Of a DNA stretch of 64,000 bases, positions 43,062 to 50,722 are shown piece after piece. How positions within the stretch are numbered: the first letter of the stretch is position 1; every line of letters begins with the position of its first letter. The translations under genes and the position numbers were made by a program. A model generated the notes under the pieces. It saw only the letters and a list, made by a program, of their open reading frames with translations, was not told where the DNA came from and searched no databases. This DNA is from Mesorhizobium sp. INR15 (lineage in GTDB: Bacteria > Pseudomonadota > Alphaproteobacteria > Rhizobiales > Rhizobiaceae), in NCBI RefSeq assembly GCF_015500075.1, contig NZ_CP045496.1, forward strand, positions 5,156,001-5,220,000, given 5' to 3'.

Positions 43062-43499
43062 ATGAACAAGCTCGTCTCGGCCTTCCTTATCGGTGGTATT
43101 TTCGGCCTCGGCATCGCCATTTCCGGCATGATCAATCCGGCCAAGGTGCTGAACTTTTTCGACATCGCCGGCACCTGGGATCCGAGCCTGATCTTCGTCA
43201 TGGGCGGTGGCCTTGCTGTCGCGTTCGTTGGCTATCGGCTGGTGTTCGGCTGGCGCAAGGCGCCGGTATTCGAGCCCACCTTCGCACGGTCTGCAAGACG
43301 CACGATCGACGGCCAGCTTGTCAGCGGCGCCGCCATCTTCGGCATTGGCTGGGGTATTGCCGGCTTCTGCCCGGGCGGTGCCATACCGGCGCTTGGCCTT
43401 GGCTATTCATCTACTTTGGTCTTCGTCGCAGCCGTGATAGGCGGCATTGTCGTCGCGCGTTTCGCCAAGGCGCGGCTTGTTCGAGAGGCGGCGGCTTAG
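43062..43499 (+). CDS. YeeE/YedE (DUF6691) sulfur permease half, subunit 2
   Basis: 145 residues from ATG 43062, with GGAGG at 43049-43053 eight bases upstream; a TTG five codons earlier is less likely. Helices at about 4-22, 42-60, 85-105 and 115-135, with the second conserved cysteine motif GIAGFCPGGAIPAL. Both halves together match the split YeeE/YedE pair often found with BigR and a DUF442/ETHE1 protein in rhizobia. Confidence 0.85.
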   Translation: MNKLVSAFLIGGIFGLGIAISGMINPAKVLNFFDIAGTWDPSLIFVMGGGLAVAFVGYRLVFGWRKAPVFEPTFARSARRTIDGQLVSGAAIFGIGWGIAGFCPGGAIPALGLGYSSTLVFVAAVIGGIVVARFAKARLVREAAA

Positions 43500-43590
43500 G
43501 AAATCGTGGCGGCGCCAGTTGCCGGCCACCTCAGGGAGTGGCAAGACTCTCTACAAGCTACAGCGCATTCAACTTCGCGAGGACATCATC

Positions 43591-43929
43591 ATGGAATACC
43601 GAGAGATCAGCGAGGACTATTCGGTCTCGGGCCAGATTCAGCCTGAAGACGTTGCAGCCATAAAGGCCGCCGGGTTCAAGAGCATCATCTGCAACCGGCC
43701 GGATGATGAACAGCCGGGACAGCCGTCGGCTGACACCGTCAAGGCAGCGGTCACCGCCGCTGGTCTCGCCTTTCGCTACATCCCCGTCATCAGCGGCCAG
43801 ATGACAGCGGAGAATGTCGAAGAGCAGGCCGAAGCGCTCGACGAGCTGGAAGGACCGGTGTTCGCCTATTGCCGCTCCGGCGCACGCTGCACCAATCTGT
43901 TCGCGGCGATCCAGCAGTCGAAGGGCTGA
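43591..43929 (+). CDS. DUF442 / TIGR01244-type protein (phosphatase-like fold, sulfur related)
   Basis: 112 residues from ATG 43591. It carries the signature FAYCRSGARCTNLFA at about 90-104, with a cysteine-arginine loop like that of dual-specificity phosphatases and the stand-alone DUF442 half of beta-lactamase-hydrolase-like (Blh) proteins. In other rhizobia this domain is fused to an ETHE1-type sulfur dioxygenase; here only the DUF442 part is present. It follows the two permease genes by 91 bp and probably shares their role in reduced sulfur handling. Confidence 0.82.
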   Translation: MEYREISEDYSVSGQIQPEDVAAIKAAGFKSIICNRPDDEQPGQPSADTVKAAVTAAGLAFRYIPVISGQMTAENVEEQAEALDELEGPVFAYCRSGARCTNLFAAIQQSKG

Positions 43930-43941
43930 GCGACAGCAAAA

Positions 43942-44409
43942 TCAGATCGGCAAGGCGCCGGTTTCCTTCAGCGTTTCCAGAACGATCGCCGTCTTCACAT
44001 GCTGGACGGATTCGTGCGGCAGAAGCACTCCGTTGACGAATTCCGACAGCGACTTGAGGTCGGGCGTCACCACTTTCAGGATGTAATCCATCTCTCCGGT
44101 CAGCGCGTGCGCCTCCTGCACTTCCGGTAGCCGCGCCACCAATTCGCCGAAGCGCCGGGCGTTGTCCCGGTTGTGCGTGGCGAGCGTCACCGAGATGACG
44201 TTGACCAGCGAAAACCCGAGCTTGTCGCGGTCGAGAACGGCACGATAGCCCTTGATGTAGCCATCCTCTTCCAGCCGCTGGCGGCGGCGCGAGCATTGCG
44301 ATGCCGACAGGTTCACGCGCTCCGAGAGATCATTGTTGGTGAGCCGCGCATCGCCCTGCAAAAGCGCCAATATCTTGCGATCAAATTGATCAATGCGCGT
44401 CTCATCCAT
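43942..44409 (-). CDS. Lrp/AsnC family regulator, probably of hppD
   Basis: 155 residues from ATG 44409, seven bases after GGGA; two earlier ATGs in frame are possible. HTH at about 5-50 (DRKILALLQGDARLTNNDLS, then LSASQCSRRRQRLEEDGYIK), followed by a RAM effector domain with AHALTGEMDYILKVVTPDL. It diverges from hppD with direct and inverted repeats between them, so it is likely the aromatic-amino-acid-responsive activator or repressor of that gene. Confidence 0.9.
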   Translation of the reverse strand: MDETRIDQFDRKILALLQGDARLTNNDLSERVNLSASQCSRRRQRLEEDGYIKGYRAVLDRDKLGFSLVNVISVTLATHNRDNARRFGELVARLPEVQEAHALTGEMDYILKVVTPDLKSLSEFVNGVLLPHESVQHVKTAIVLETLKETGALPI

Positions 44410-44421
44410 GGAATTTTCCCA

Positions 44422-44467
44422 TTTCATGCATGTTTCATGCACGACATCACCATTTCAAGCGTTTGAA
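44422..44467. promoter_or_regulatory. Repeat-rich control region between the Lrp regulator and hppD
   Basis: TTTCATGCA occurs twice (44422-44430 and 44433-44441) at an 11-bp period, one helical turn, and the inverted repeat TTCAA-GCGT-TTGAA lies at 44454-44467. These are reasonable Lrp-family binding sites upstream of hppD. Confidence 0.45.
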
Positions 44468-44547
44468 TGCAAGCACCATGCACCGGCTCCGCGCTATGAT
44501 GGCTTCAGATGGCCTTTCTAGGCCGAGCCAGCTTTCGGAGGAATGCC

Positions 44548-45660
44548 ATGGGTCCCTTCCCGCACGACGCCCCACCCGCCAAGATCAGCGACGCCAATCC
44601 GGCTGGAACCGATGGTTTCGAGTTCGTCGAGTTCGCGCATCCGGAACCCGAGAAGCTGGCGGAACTGTTCACCCGCATGGGCTACGAGCCGGTGGCGAAG
44701 CACCGCACCAAGAACATCACCGTCTGGCGGCAGGGCGACATCAACTATGTCCTCAATGCCGAGCCCGGCTCGCATGCGATGAAGTTCGTCGACCAGCATG
44801 GTCCTTGCGCGGCGTCGATGGCCTGGCGGGTGGTTGATGCCAAGCACGCCTTCGACCATGCCGTCTCCAAGGGCGCTACTCCCTATGAAGGCGAGGACAA
44901 GGCGCTCGACGTGCCCGCCATCGTCGGCATCGGCGGCTCCCTGCTTTATTTTATCGAGGCATACGGCAAGAAGGGCTCGGCCTATGACGCCGAGTTCGAG
45001 TGGCTCGGCGTGCGCGACCCCCGTCCACAAGGCGTCGGCTTCTATTTTCTCGACCACCTCACCCACAATGTCTATCGCGGCCAGATGGACAAGTGGTGGG
45101 ATTTCTACCGCGAACTGTTCGGGTTCAAGCAGATCCATTTCTTCGACATCGACGGCAAGATCACCGGCCTGGTCAGCCGCGCCATCACCTCGCCTTGCGG
45201 CAAGATCCGCATTCCGCTCAACGAGTCCAAGGACGAGACCAGCCAGATCGCGGAATATCTGAAGAAATACAATGGCGAGGGCATCCAGCACATCGCCGTC
45301 GGCACGGATGAAATCTATGCTGCCACCGACAAGCTGGCCGCCAACGGGCTGAAGTTCATGCCCGGCCCGCCCGAGACCTACTACGACATGTCCTATGCCA
45401 GGGTGAACGGCCATGACGAACCGATCGAGCGGATGAAGAAGCATGGCATCCTCATCGATGGCGAAGGCGTCGTCGATGGCGGCATGACCAAGATCCTGCT
45501 GCAGATTTTCTCGAAGACCGTGATCGGGCCGATCTTCTTCGAGTTCATCCAGCGCAAGGGCGACGAAGGCTTTGGCGAAGGCAATTTCCGTGCGCTGTTC
45601 GAATCGATCGAGCAGGACCAGATCAAGCGTGGCGTGATCAAGGTCCAGGCCGCCGAATAG
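44548..45660 (+). CDS. hppD: 4-hydroxyphenylpyruvate dioxygenase
   Basis: 370 residues from ATG 44548, with CGGAGG at 44536-44541; a 13-residue upstream extension is rejected. It converts 4-hydroxyphenylpyruvate to homogentisate with a non-heme Fe(II). Iron ligands appear as His in DHLTHNVYRG (about 170), His in GIQHIAVGTDEIY (about 248) and Glu in FFEFIQRKGDEGFGEGNF (about 331). Two vicinal-oxygen-chelate halves are present. It feeds hmgA at 47322. Confidence 0.96.
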   Translation: MGPFPHDAPPAKISDANPAGTDGFEFVEFAHPEPEKLAELFTRMGYEPVAKHRTKNITVWRQGDINYVLNAEPGSHAMKFVDQHGPCAASMAWRVVDAKHAFDHAVSKGATPYEGEDKALDVPAIVGIGGSLLYFIEAYGKKGSAYDAEFEWLGVRDPRPQGVGFYFLDHLTHNVYRGQMDKWWDFYRELFGFKQIHFFDIDGKITGLVSRAITSPCGKIRIPLNESKDETSQIAEYLKKYNGEGIQHIAVGTDEIYAATDKLAANGLKFMPGPPETYYDMSYARVNGHDEPIERMKKHGILIDGEGVVDGGMTKILLQIFSKTVIGPIFFEFIQRKGDEGFGEGNFRALFESIEQDQIKRGVIKVQAAE

Positions 45661-45829
45661 GTTTCAGGTCGAGCGGATTGCGCCAGCTTCGAAGGTCGGA
45701 AACGATTTTCGGAGCTGACGCAAAATTCAGTTCTGGAGCCCCAGCCGCTCGACCTCTTCTTTTCTTACCTTCAGATCATAGCCGACGGAGAATTCGTCGA
45801 GTTACGGTTGAGCGGATGCACTCGCGGCG

Positions 45830-46123
45830 TCACCCGTTTGACCGGAGCAGGAAAGCGCCTGCCGCCAGCAGGGCAAATCCGGCGAGAACAATCAGCAGTA
45901 GCCCATTCATGCGCCGGCGCATGGCTTGCGTTTCCACGTCCCGCGCGACGTTCAGGTTGGTGATGGTGTGAAACATCATCGCCTTGCGTGGAAACCCGCT
46001 GCGATTGGTGAGGTCAGGCGAACGTGCTTCGATACGGTAGCTCAGCCGGATCGCCTGAATGAAGATCGCCAGCATGACGAGAGCCCAGACACCGCAGACA
46101 AGATAGATTGACGACCCTATCAT
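45830..46123 (-). CDS. Small two-helix membrane protein
   Basis: 97 residues from ATG 46123, with a GA-rich ribosome site directly upstream; a longer in-frame reading overlaps the fumarylacetoacetase gene. Helices at about 4-23 (IYLVCGVWALVMLAIFIQAI) and 76-94 (GLLLIVLAGFALLAAGAFLL) with a charged loop between. It follows the fumarylacetoacetase gene by 10 bp on the same strand, so it may ride in the homogentisate operon. I do not recognise a family. Region 45661-45829 before it has no gene. Confidence 0.65.
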   Translation of the reverse strand: MIGSSIYLVCGVWALVMLAIFIQAIRLSYRIEARSPDLTNRSGFPRKAMMFHTITNLNVARDVETQAMRRRMNGLLLIVLAGFALLAAGAFLLRSNG

Positions 46124-46133
46124 TCCCTCTCCC

Positions 46134-47147
46134 CTATTTGACGTATTTCTCCACCGTCTGTTCGATCGCGCCAAAGATCGAATGGCCGCCCCTGTCCTTC
46201 ATTTCGATGCGAACCGTGTCGCCGAAGCGCAGGAACGGCGTCTTCGGCTCGCCTGCCTCGATGGTCTCGATCATGCGCAGTTCGGCGATGCAGGAATAGC
46301 CGGCGCCACCAGCCGAGACCGGCCTGCCCGGCCCGCCGTCAAGCTTGTTGGAGACAGTGCCGGAGCCGATGATAGTGCCGGCAAGCAATGGCCGTGTTTT
46401 CGCGGCATGAACGATCAGCGCCGGGAAATCGAAGGTCATGTCGACGCCGGCATTGGCGCGGCCGAATGGCTTGCCGTTGAGATCGGCGAGCAGCGGCAGG
46501 CTGACCTTGCCGCCGTCCCAGGCGTCGCCCAGCTCATTCGGCGTGACCGCGACAGGCGAAAAGGCCGATGACGGTTTGGACTGGAAGAAACCGAAGCCCT
46601 TGGCCAACTCCAATCCTGTGAGTGCACGCAAGGTGACATCATTGACCAGCATGATCAGCCGGATCGCCGCGCGTGCCTCGTCTAAGCTTGCGGCCATCGG
46701 CACGTCGTCGACGATGACCGTCACTTCCGCTTCCATGTCGATACCGAAGGCCTCATCAGCCATGCGGATCGGATCGCGCGGCGGGATGAAGCTGTCGGAA
46801 CCACCCTGGTAGATTAGCGGATCGGTCCAGAAACTTGCCGGCATCTCGGCGCCGCGCGCCTTCCGCACCAGTTCGACATGGTTCACATAGGCCGAGCCAT
46901 CCGCCCACTGGTAGGCGCGTGGTAGCGGCGAATGCGCGTCGTGCTCATGGAACCGCTCGGAAGGCACCGCATTGCTTTCCAGCGATTCCGCGATGGTCGC
47001 CAGATGCGGCGCGATGCGCTGCCAATTGTCGAGCGCCGCCTGCAAAGTCGGCACCAGGAACGAGGCATCGGTGTAGCGCGTCAGGTCACGCGAAACGATG
47101 ACCAGCTTTCCGTCGCGTGTCCCGTCCTTCATTGTGGCAAGCTTCAT
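46134..47147 (-). CDS. Fumarylacetoacetate hydrolase family protein
   Basis: 337 residues from ATG 47147, with AGAGGAAACC upstream. It has the bacterial FAH layout: MKLATMKDGTRDGKLVIVSRDL, ADGSAYVNHVELVRKARGAE, DMEAEVTVIVDDVP with acidic metal ligands, and LLAGTIIGSGTVSN. In the homogentisate pathway it splits fumarylacetoacetate to fumarate and acetoacetate; its place downstream of hmgA supports this. No maleylacetoacetate isomerase (maiA) lies in the window. Confidence 0.9.
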   Translation of the reverse strand: MKLATMKDGTRDGKLVIVSRDLTRYTDASFLVPTLQAALDNWQRIAPHLATIAESLESNAVPSERFHEHDAHSPLPRAYQWADGSAYVNHVELVRKARGAEMPASFWTDPLIYQGGSDSFIPPRDPIRMADEAFGIDMEAEVTVIVDDVPMAASLDEARAAIRLIMLVNDVTLRALTGLELAKGFGFFQSKPSSAFSPVAVTPNELGDAWDGGKVSLPLLADLNGKPFGRANAGVDMTFDFPALIVHAAKTRPLLAGTIIGSGTVSNKLDGGPGRPVSAGGAGYSCIAELRMIETIEAGEPKTPFLRFGDTVRIEMKDRGGHSIFGAIEQTVEKYVK

Positions 47148-47335
47148 GCGGTTTCCTCTCCAGATGCGGCTTTGGCGCCGCTTGGTTCCACAACAAGGCC
47201 GTCGCGGGCGATCGTCAAGCCGCCAGCCCGTGTTTTCCTGACAACAACCTTCCAACCGGCTTCGCCGATCTCAGGATCGCCGGGCCACCCTTCGAGCCGA
47301 GAAGCACGAGGCGATTGGTAATCAAGACCAATCAC
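47144..47335 (-). CDS. Small unknown protein between hmgA and the FAH gene
   Basis: 63 residues from GTG 47335. It overlaps the hmgA stop by 14 bases at one end and the FAH start by 4 bases at the other, filling a 174-bp gap that would otherwise be empty in a tight operon. The sequence (GLDYQSPRASRLEGWPGDPE...) matches nothing I know. The 4-bp overlaps favour a real, coupled gene, but it may be chance. Confidence 0.4.
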   Translation of the reverse strand: MIGLDYQSPRASRLEGWPGDPEIGEAGWKVVVRKTRAGGLTIARDGLVVEPSGAKAASGEETA

Positions 47336-48635
47336 CCTCGGGCGTGCCGTTGAAGCGCTTTTTCAAGTCGGCCCAGCAATCGATGTAATTGTCCTGCCGG
47401 GTTTCGAGTTCGGCGCCATAGCGCGTCAGCATCTGCGGGTAGCGGGTCTCGAACATGAAGGCCATGGTGTTGTCGAGCTTGACGGGTTTCAAGTCGACGC
47501 GCGAGGCTTTTTCGAAGCCAGGCGCATCCGGGCCATGGGCCAGCATCAGGTTGTGCAGGCTGATGCCGCCGGGCACGAAACCCTCTTCCTTGGCGTCGTA
47601 CTGGCCGTGGATCAGCCCCATGAACTCGCTCATGATGTTGCGGTGGTACCAAGGCGGGCGGAACGTGTCTTCCGCCACCAGCCAGCGTGGCGGGAAGATG
47701 ACGAAATCGATATTGGCCGTGCCTTCCTCGCCACTTGGCGCGGTCAGTACGGTGAAGATCGACGGGTCAGGATGGTCGAACAGCAGCGCACCGACCGGCG
47801 AAAAGGTCGCCAGGTCATATTTGTAAGGCGCGTAGTTGCCATGCCACGCCACCACATCGAGCGGTGAATGGCCGATCTCGATGACATGGAAATTTCCGCA
47901 CCATTTCACCGTCAGCCGGCACGGCGTTTCCTTCTCCTCGTACCAGGCGCAGGGCGTCTTGAAGTCGCGCGGATTGGCCAGGCAATTGGCGCCGATCGGG
48001 CCGCGATCCGGCAGCGTCAGCTTGGCGCCGTAGTTCTCGCAGACATAGCCGCGCACTTCCTTGTCCACGAGTTCGACCTTGAAGACGAGGCCGCGCGGCA
48101 GCACGGCGATCTCGCCGGGGCGCAACTCGATGACGCCCATTTCCGTGATGAAGCGCAAGCTACCCACCTGCGGCACCACCAGCAACTCGCCGTCGGCGTT
48201 GAAGAAATGGTCGTCGACCATGGAAGTGTTGGCGACATAGACATGGGCCGCCATGCCCGTCTGCCCCAGCACGTCGCCTGCAGTGGTGATGGAGCGTATG
48301 CCCGCTATGAAATCCGTTGGCTCCTTCGGCATAGGCACCGGGTTCCAGCGGTACTGTCCGAGCGCCAGTTCGTGGTCACCGACATTGGGCGCGCTCTTCC
48401 AAAGGGGATAGCTGGCTGGTTTGAAGCGGCCGGTGTGCTTGACACTTGGGCGAATGCGATAGAGCCAGGAGCGTTCATTGGTGCCGCGCGGAGCGGTAAA
48501 GGGCGAGCCGGAAAGCTGCTCGGCATAGAGGCCGTAGGCCGGCCGCTGCGGCGAGTTTCGGCCCTGCGGCAGCGAGCCTGGCAGCGTTTCGGTTTCAAAG
48601 TCGTTGCCGAAACCCGGCATGTAGGAAAAGGCCAT
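47322..48635 (-). CDS. hmgA: Homogentisate 1,2-dioxygenase
   Basis: 437 residues from ATG 48635, with GGGAGG at spacing 6. It opens the ring of homogentisate to maleylacetoacetate. Family segments: MPGFGNDFETETLPGSLPQG near the start, EQLSGSPFTAPRGTNERSWLYRI, the cupin block IAVLPRGLVFKVEL, PRWLVAEDTFRPPWYHRN with histidines and FMGLIHGQYD. It is first in a minus-strand run with the FAH gene and diverges from a MarR regulator. Confidence 0.97.
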   Translation of the reverse strand: MAFSYMPGFGNDFETETLPGSLPQGRNSPQRPAYGLYAEQLSGSPFTAPRGTNERSWLYRIRPSVKHTGRFKPASYPLWKSAPNVGDHELALGQYRWNPVPMPKEPTDFIAGIRSITTAGDVLGQTGMAAHVYVANTSMVDDHFFNADGELLVVPQVGSLRFITEMGVIELRPGEIAVLPRGLVFKVELVDKEVRGYVCENYGAKLTLPDRGPIGANCLANPRDFKTPCAWYEEKETPCRLTVKWCGNFHVIEIGHSPLDVVAWHGNYAPYKYDLATFSPVGALLFDHPDPSIFTVLTAPSGEEGTANIDFVIFPPRWLVAEDTFRPPWYHRNIMSEFMGLIHGQYDAKEEGFVPGGISLHNLMLAHGPDAPGFEKASRVDLKPVKLDNTMAFMFETRYPQMLTRYGAELETRQDNYIDCWADLKKRFNGTPEGDWS

Positions 48636-48660
48636 CGCGTCCTCCCGGAATGGATCTCAA

Positions 48661-48705
48661 TTGACCAAACTGGTTTCATTTGTAACCATCGAAAATGTAA
48701 CCATC
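48661..48705. promoter_or_regulatory. Control region between hmgA and the MarR regulator
   Basis: TGTAACCATC occurs at 48681-48690 and again at 48696-48705 (15-bp period), and the inverted repeat AAAC-TG-GTTT lies at 48667-48676. The 92-bp gap also holds both promoters. Plausible binding sites for the MarR-type protein encoded at 48728. Confidence 0.45.
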
Positions 48706-48727
48706 AACGGCTCCGGGATGAGAATAG

Positions 48728-49177
48728 ATGGAAAAGGACGTTCTTGAGCTCGAAAGCTTCCTGCCCTATCGGCTCTACCGCCTCGCGGAGGCCGTCAGCC
48801 GCGAATTCGCCGCCGTCTACAAGGATCGCCACGGCCTGACCCGACCGGAATGGCGTACGCTGGCTGGGCTTGGCCAGCATGGCACGATGACTGCAACAGC
48901 ACTCGGCGAACAATCGGCGATGCACAAGACCAAGGTCTCGCGAGCCGTGGCGGAGCTTGAAAGGCGGCGCTGGCTCGTCCGTACATCGGATGAAAACGAC
49001 CGACGCGTCGAGCACCTGACGCTGACGCGAGCCGGCCTTGCCGCCTATCGCGAAATGGTGCCGCTGGCGAAGGCGTTCGAACAGGAGTTGCTGGCGAAGC
49101 TCAGTGCCGGCGAGCGTGGCGCTATCGCAGGAGGATTGGCTTCACTGGAGGCCAATCTGGCCTCAACGACCGGCTAG
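48728..49177 (+). CDS. MarR family transcriptional regulator, probably of hmgA
   Basis: 149 residues. Winged-helix MarR core from about 30 to 110: YKDRHGLTRPEWRTLAGLGQ, the recognition region MHKTKVSRAVAELERRRWLV and the wing RTSDENDRRVEHLTLT. It diverges from hmgA and likely controls homogentisate degradation in response to an aromatic ligand; the ligand is not visible from the sequence. Confidence 0.9.
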   Translation: MEKDVLELESFLPYRLYRLAEAVSREFAAVYKDRHGLTRPEWRTLAGLGQHGTMTATALGEQSAMHKTKVSRAVAELERRRWLVRTSDENDRRVEHLTLTRAGLAAYREMVPLAKAFEQELLAKLSAGERGAIAGGLASLEANLASTTG

Positions 49178-49213
49178 CGTCAACCCGATCGTTCTGAACG
49201 ACTGGGCAGATCT

Positions 49214-49639
49214 TTATCCGCCTTTTGGCATCTTTCGGGTGAGCGACCAATCTTGAGCAAAAAACTCGATAGTTTCATCTCGAAAATAGAACAAGAAATG
49301 CCGTGAATTCGGGCTGTCCTGCGATAGAACCTCCCAATCCAGATCATTGATTGCGTGGTCGTCGCCGATCACCTCATAGAACTCGCCCCATTCTGGAGCC
49401 TGATTGCTGTAGCGGCCTTTGCCTGCAAACCAAGCGTGATCATTGGTAGCGTCCCATCGCAAACGATCACAGCCAACGAAGCGAAGTGTTCCTATCTCTC
49501 CCACTTTGGCATCGTATGCCCATGGATTCAAAAGGAAGGAGAGTCGAACTACGTCACCTTCGACGGTCAGTTCGACGTCAGGAGCATTAGGCTCGGCATT
49601 CCAATCCGTATTCAGGTGTCGAAAAGATAACTGGCTCAC
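49214..49639 (-). CDS. Hypothetical protein with atypical codon use
   Basis: 141 residues, aromatic- and acid-rich (GEFYEVIGDDHAINDLDWEV, DETIEFFAQDWSLTRK). No signal peptide, no membrane helix, no family I recognise. It uses many codons that are rare in the neighbouring genes (TTA, ATA, ACA, GGA, CGA), which suggests later arrival. Its start overlaps the tdh stop by 4 bp, so it may be co-expressed with threonine degradation. Confidence 0.65.
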   Translation of the reverse strand: MSQLSFRHLNTDWNAEPNAPDVELTVEGDVVRLSFLLNPWAYDAKVGEIGTLRFVGCDRLRWDATNDHAWFAGKGRYSNQAPEWGEFYEVIGDDHAINDLDWEVLSQDSPNSRHFLFYFRDETIEFFAQDWSLTRKMPKGG

Positions 49640-50670
49640 CAGTCCATCACCACCTTGCCCGAACTGCCGCTGCGCATGGCATCGAATCCTGCCTGGAAGT
49701 CGTCGATGCCGATGCGGTGGGTGATAAGCTGGGAAACGTCGAGCGGACCCTGCACCAGCGCGATCATCTTGTACCAGGTCTCGAACATCTCACGGCCATA
49801 GATGCCCTTGAGATGCAGCATCTTGAAGATGACCTTGTTCCAGTCGATCTCGAAGCCGGTCGGCGCGATGCCCAGAATAGCGATCTTGCCGCCATTGTTC
49901 ATGGTGTCGATCATATCGCGGAAAGCCGGCGCCGCGCCCGACATTTCAAGCCCGACATCGAAACCTTCGGTCATGCCGAGCGCCGGCATCACGTCGCGCA
50001 GCTTTTCCTTGGAGGCGTCGACGACATGCTGGACGCCGAGCTTTTTCGCCAGCGCCAAACGGACGGGGTTGATGTCGGTGATGACGACTTTTCGCGCGCC
50101 GACGCACTGCGCCACCAAAGCACCCATGATGCCGATAGGCCCGGCGCCGGTAACCAGCACATCCTCGCCAACCAGGTCGAAGGACAGCGCCGTGTGGACC
50201 GCATTGCCGAGCGGGTCAAAAATGGCGGCGATCTCATCCGGCACACCATCGGGAATCGGCACGACATTGTGTTGCGGGATCGCCAGATACTCGCCGAAGG
50301 CGCCAGGACGGTTGACGCCGACGCCGAGTGTATTGCGGCACAGGTGCCCCCTGCCCGCCCGGCAGTTGCGGCAATGACCGCAGACGATATGGCCTTCGCC
50401 CGACACGCGCTGGCCGACCTTGTACTCGGTGACCGCCGCGCCGAAATCGGCGACCGTTCCGACGAACTCGTGGCCGGTGACCATCGGCACCGGCACGGTC
50501 TTCTGCGCCCATTGATCCCAATTGTAGATGTGAACATCGGTGCCGCAGATCGCCGTCTTCTTGACCTTGATCAGCACGTCGTTCGGGCCGATCTCCGGCA
50601 CCGGCACTTCTTCCATCCAGATGCCCGGCTCGGCCTTGGCCTTCACCAGCGCCTTCATCATGTTCGACAT
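49636..50670 (-). CDS. tdh: L-threonine 3-dehydrogenase
   Basis: 344 residues, zinc alcohol dehydrogenase type. It oxidises threonine to 2-amino-3-ketobutyrate. Catalytic zinc motif AICGTDVHIYNWD, structural zinc cysteines in CGHCRNCRAGRGHLC, and the NAD Rossmann block VLVTGAGPIGIMGALVAQCVGA. It lies 52 bp downstream of kbl on the same strand. Confidence 0.96.
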   Translation of the reverse strand: MSNMMKALVKAKAEPGIWMEEVPVPEIGPNDVLIKVKKTAICGTDVHIYNWDQWAQKTVPVPMVTGHEFVGTVADFGAAVTEYKVGQRVSGEGHIVCGHCRNCRAGRGHLCRNTLGVGVNRPGAFGEYLAIPQHNVVPIPDGVPDEIAAIFDPLGNAVHTALSFDLVGEDVLVTGAGPIGIMGALVAQCVGARKVVITDINPVRLALAKKLGVQHVVDASKEKLRDVMPALGMTEGFDVGLEMSGAAPAFRDMIDTMNNGGKIAILGIAPTGFEIDWNKVIFKMLHLKGIYGREMFETWYKMIALVQGPLDVSQLITHRIGIDDFQAGFDAMRSGSSGKVVMDW

Positions 50671-50722
50671 TCTCTTGTCCCTTGAATCTCTTGATCCGGA
50701 ATCGCTTTTCGATACCGGTCTT

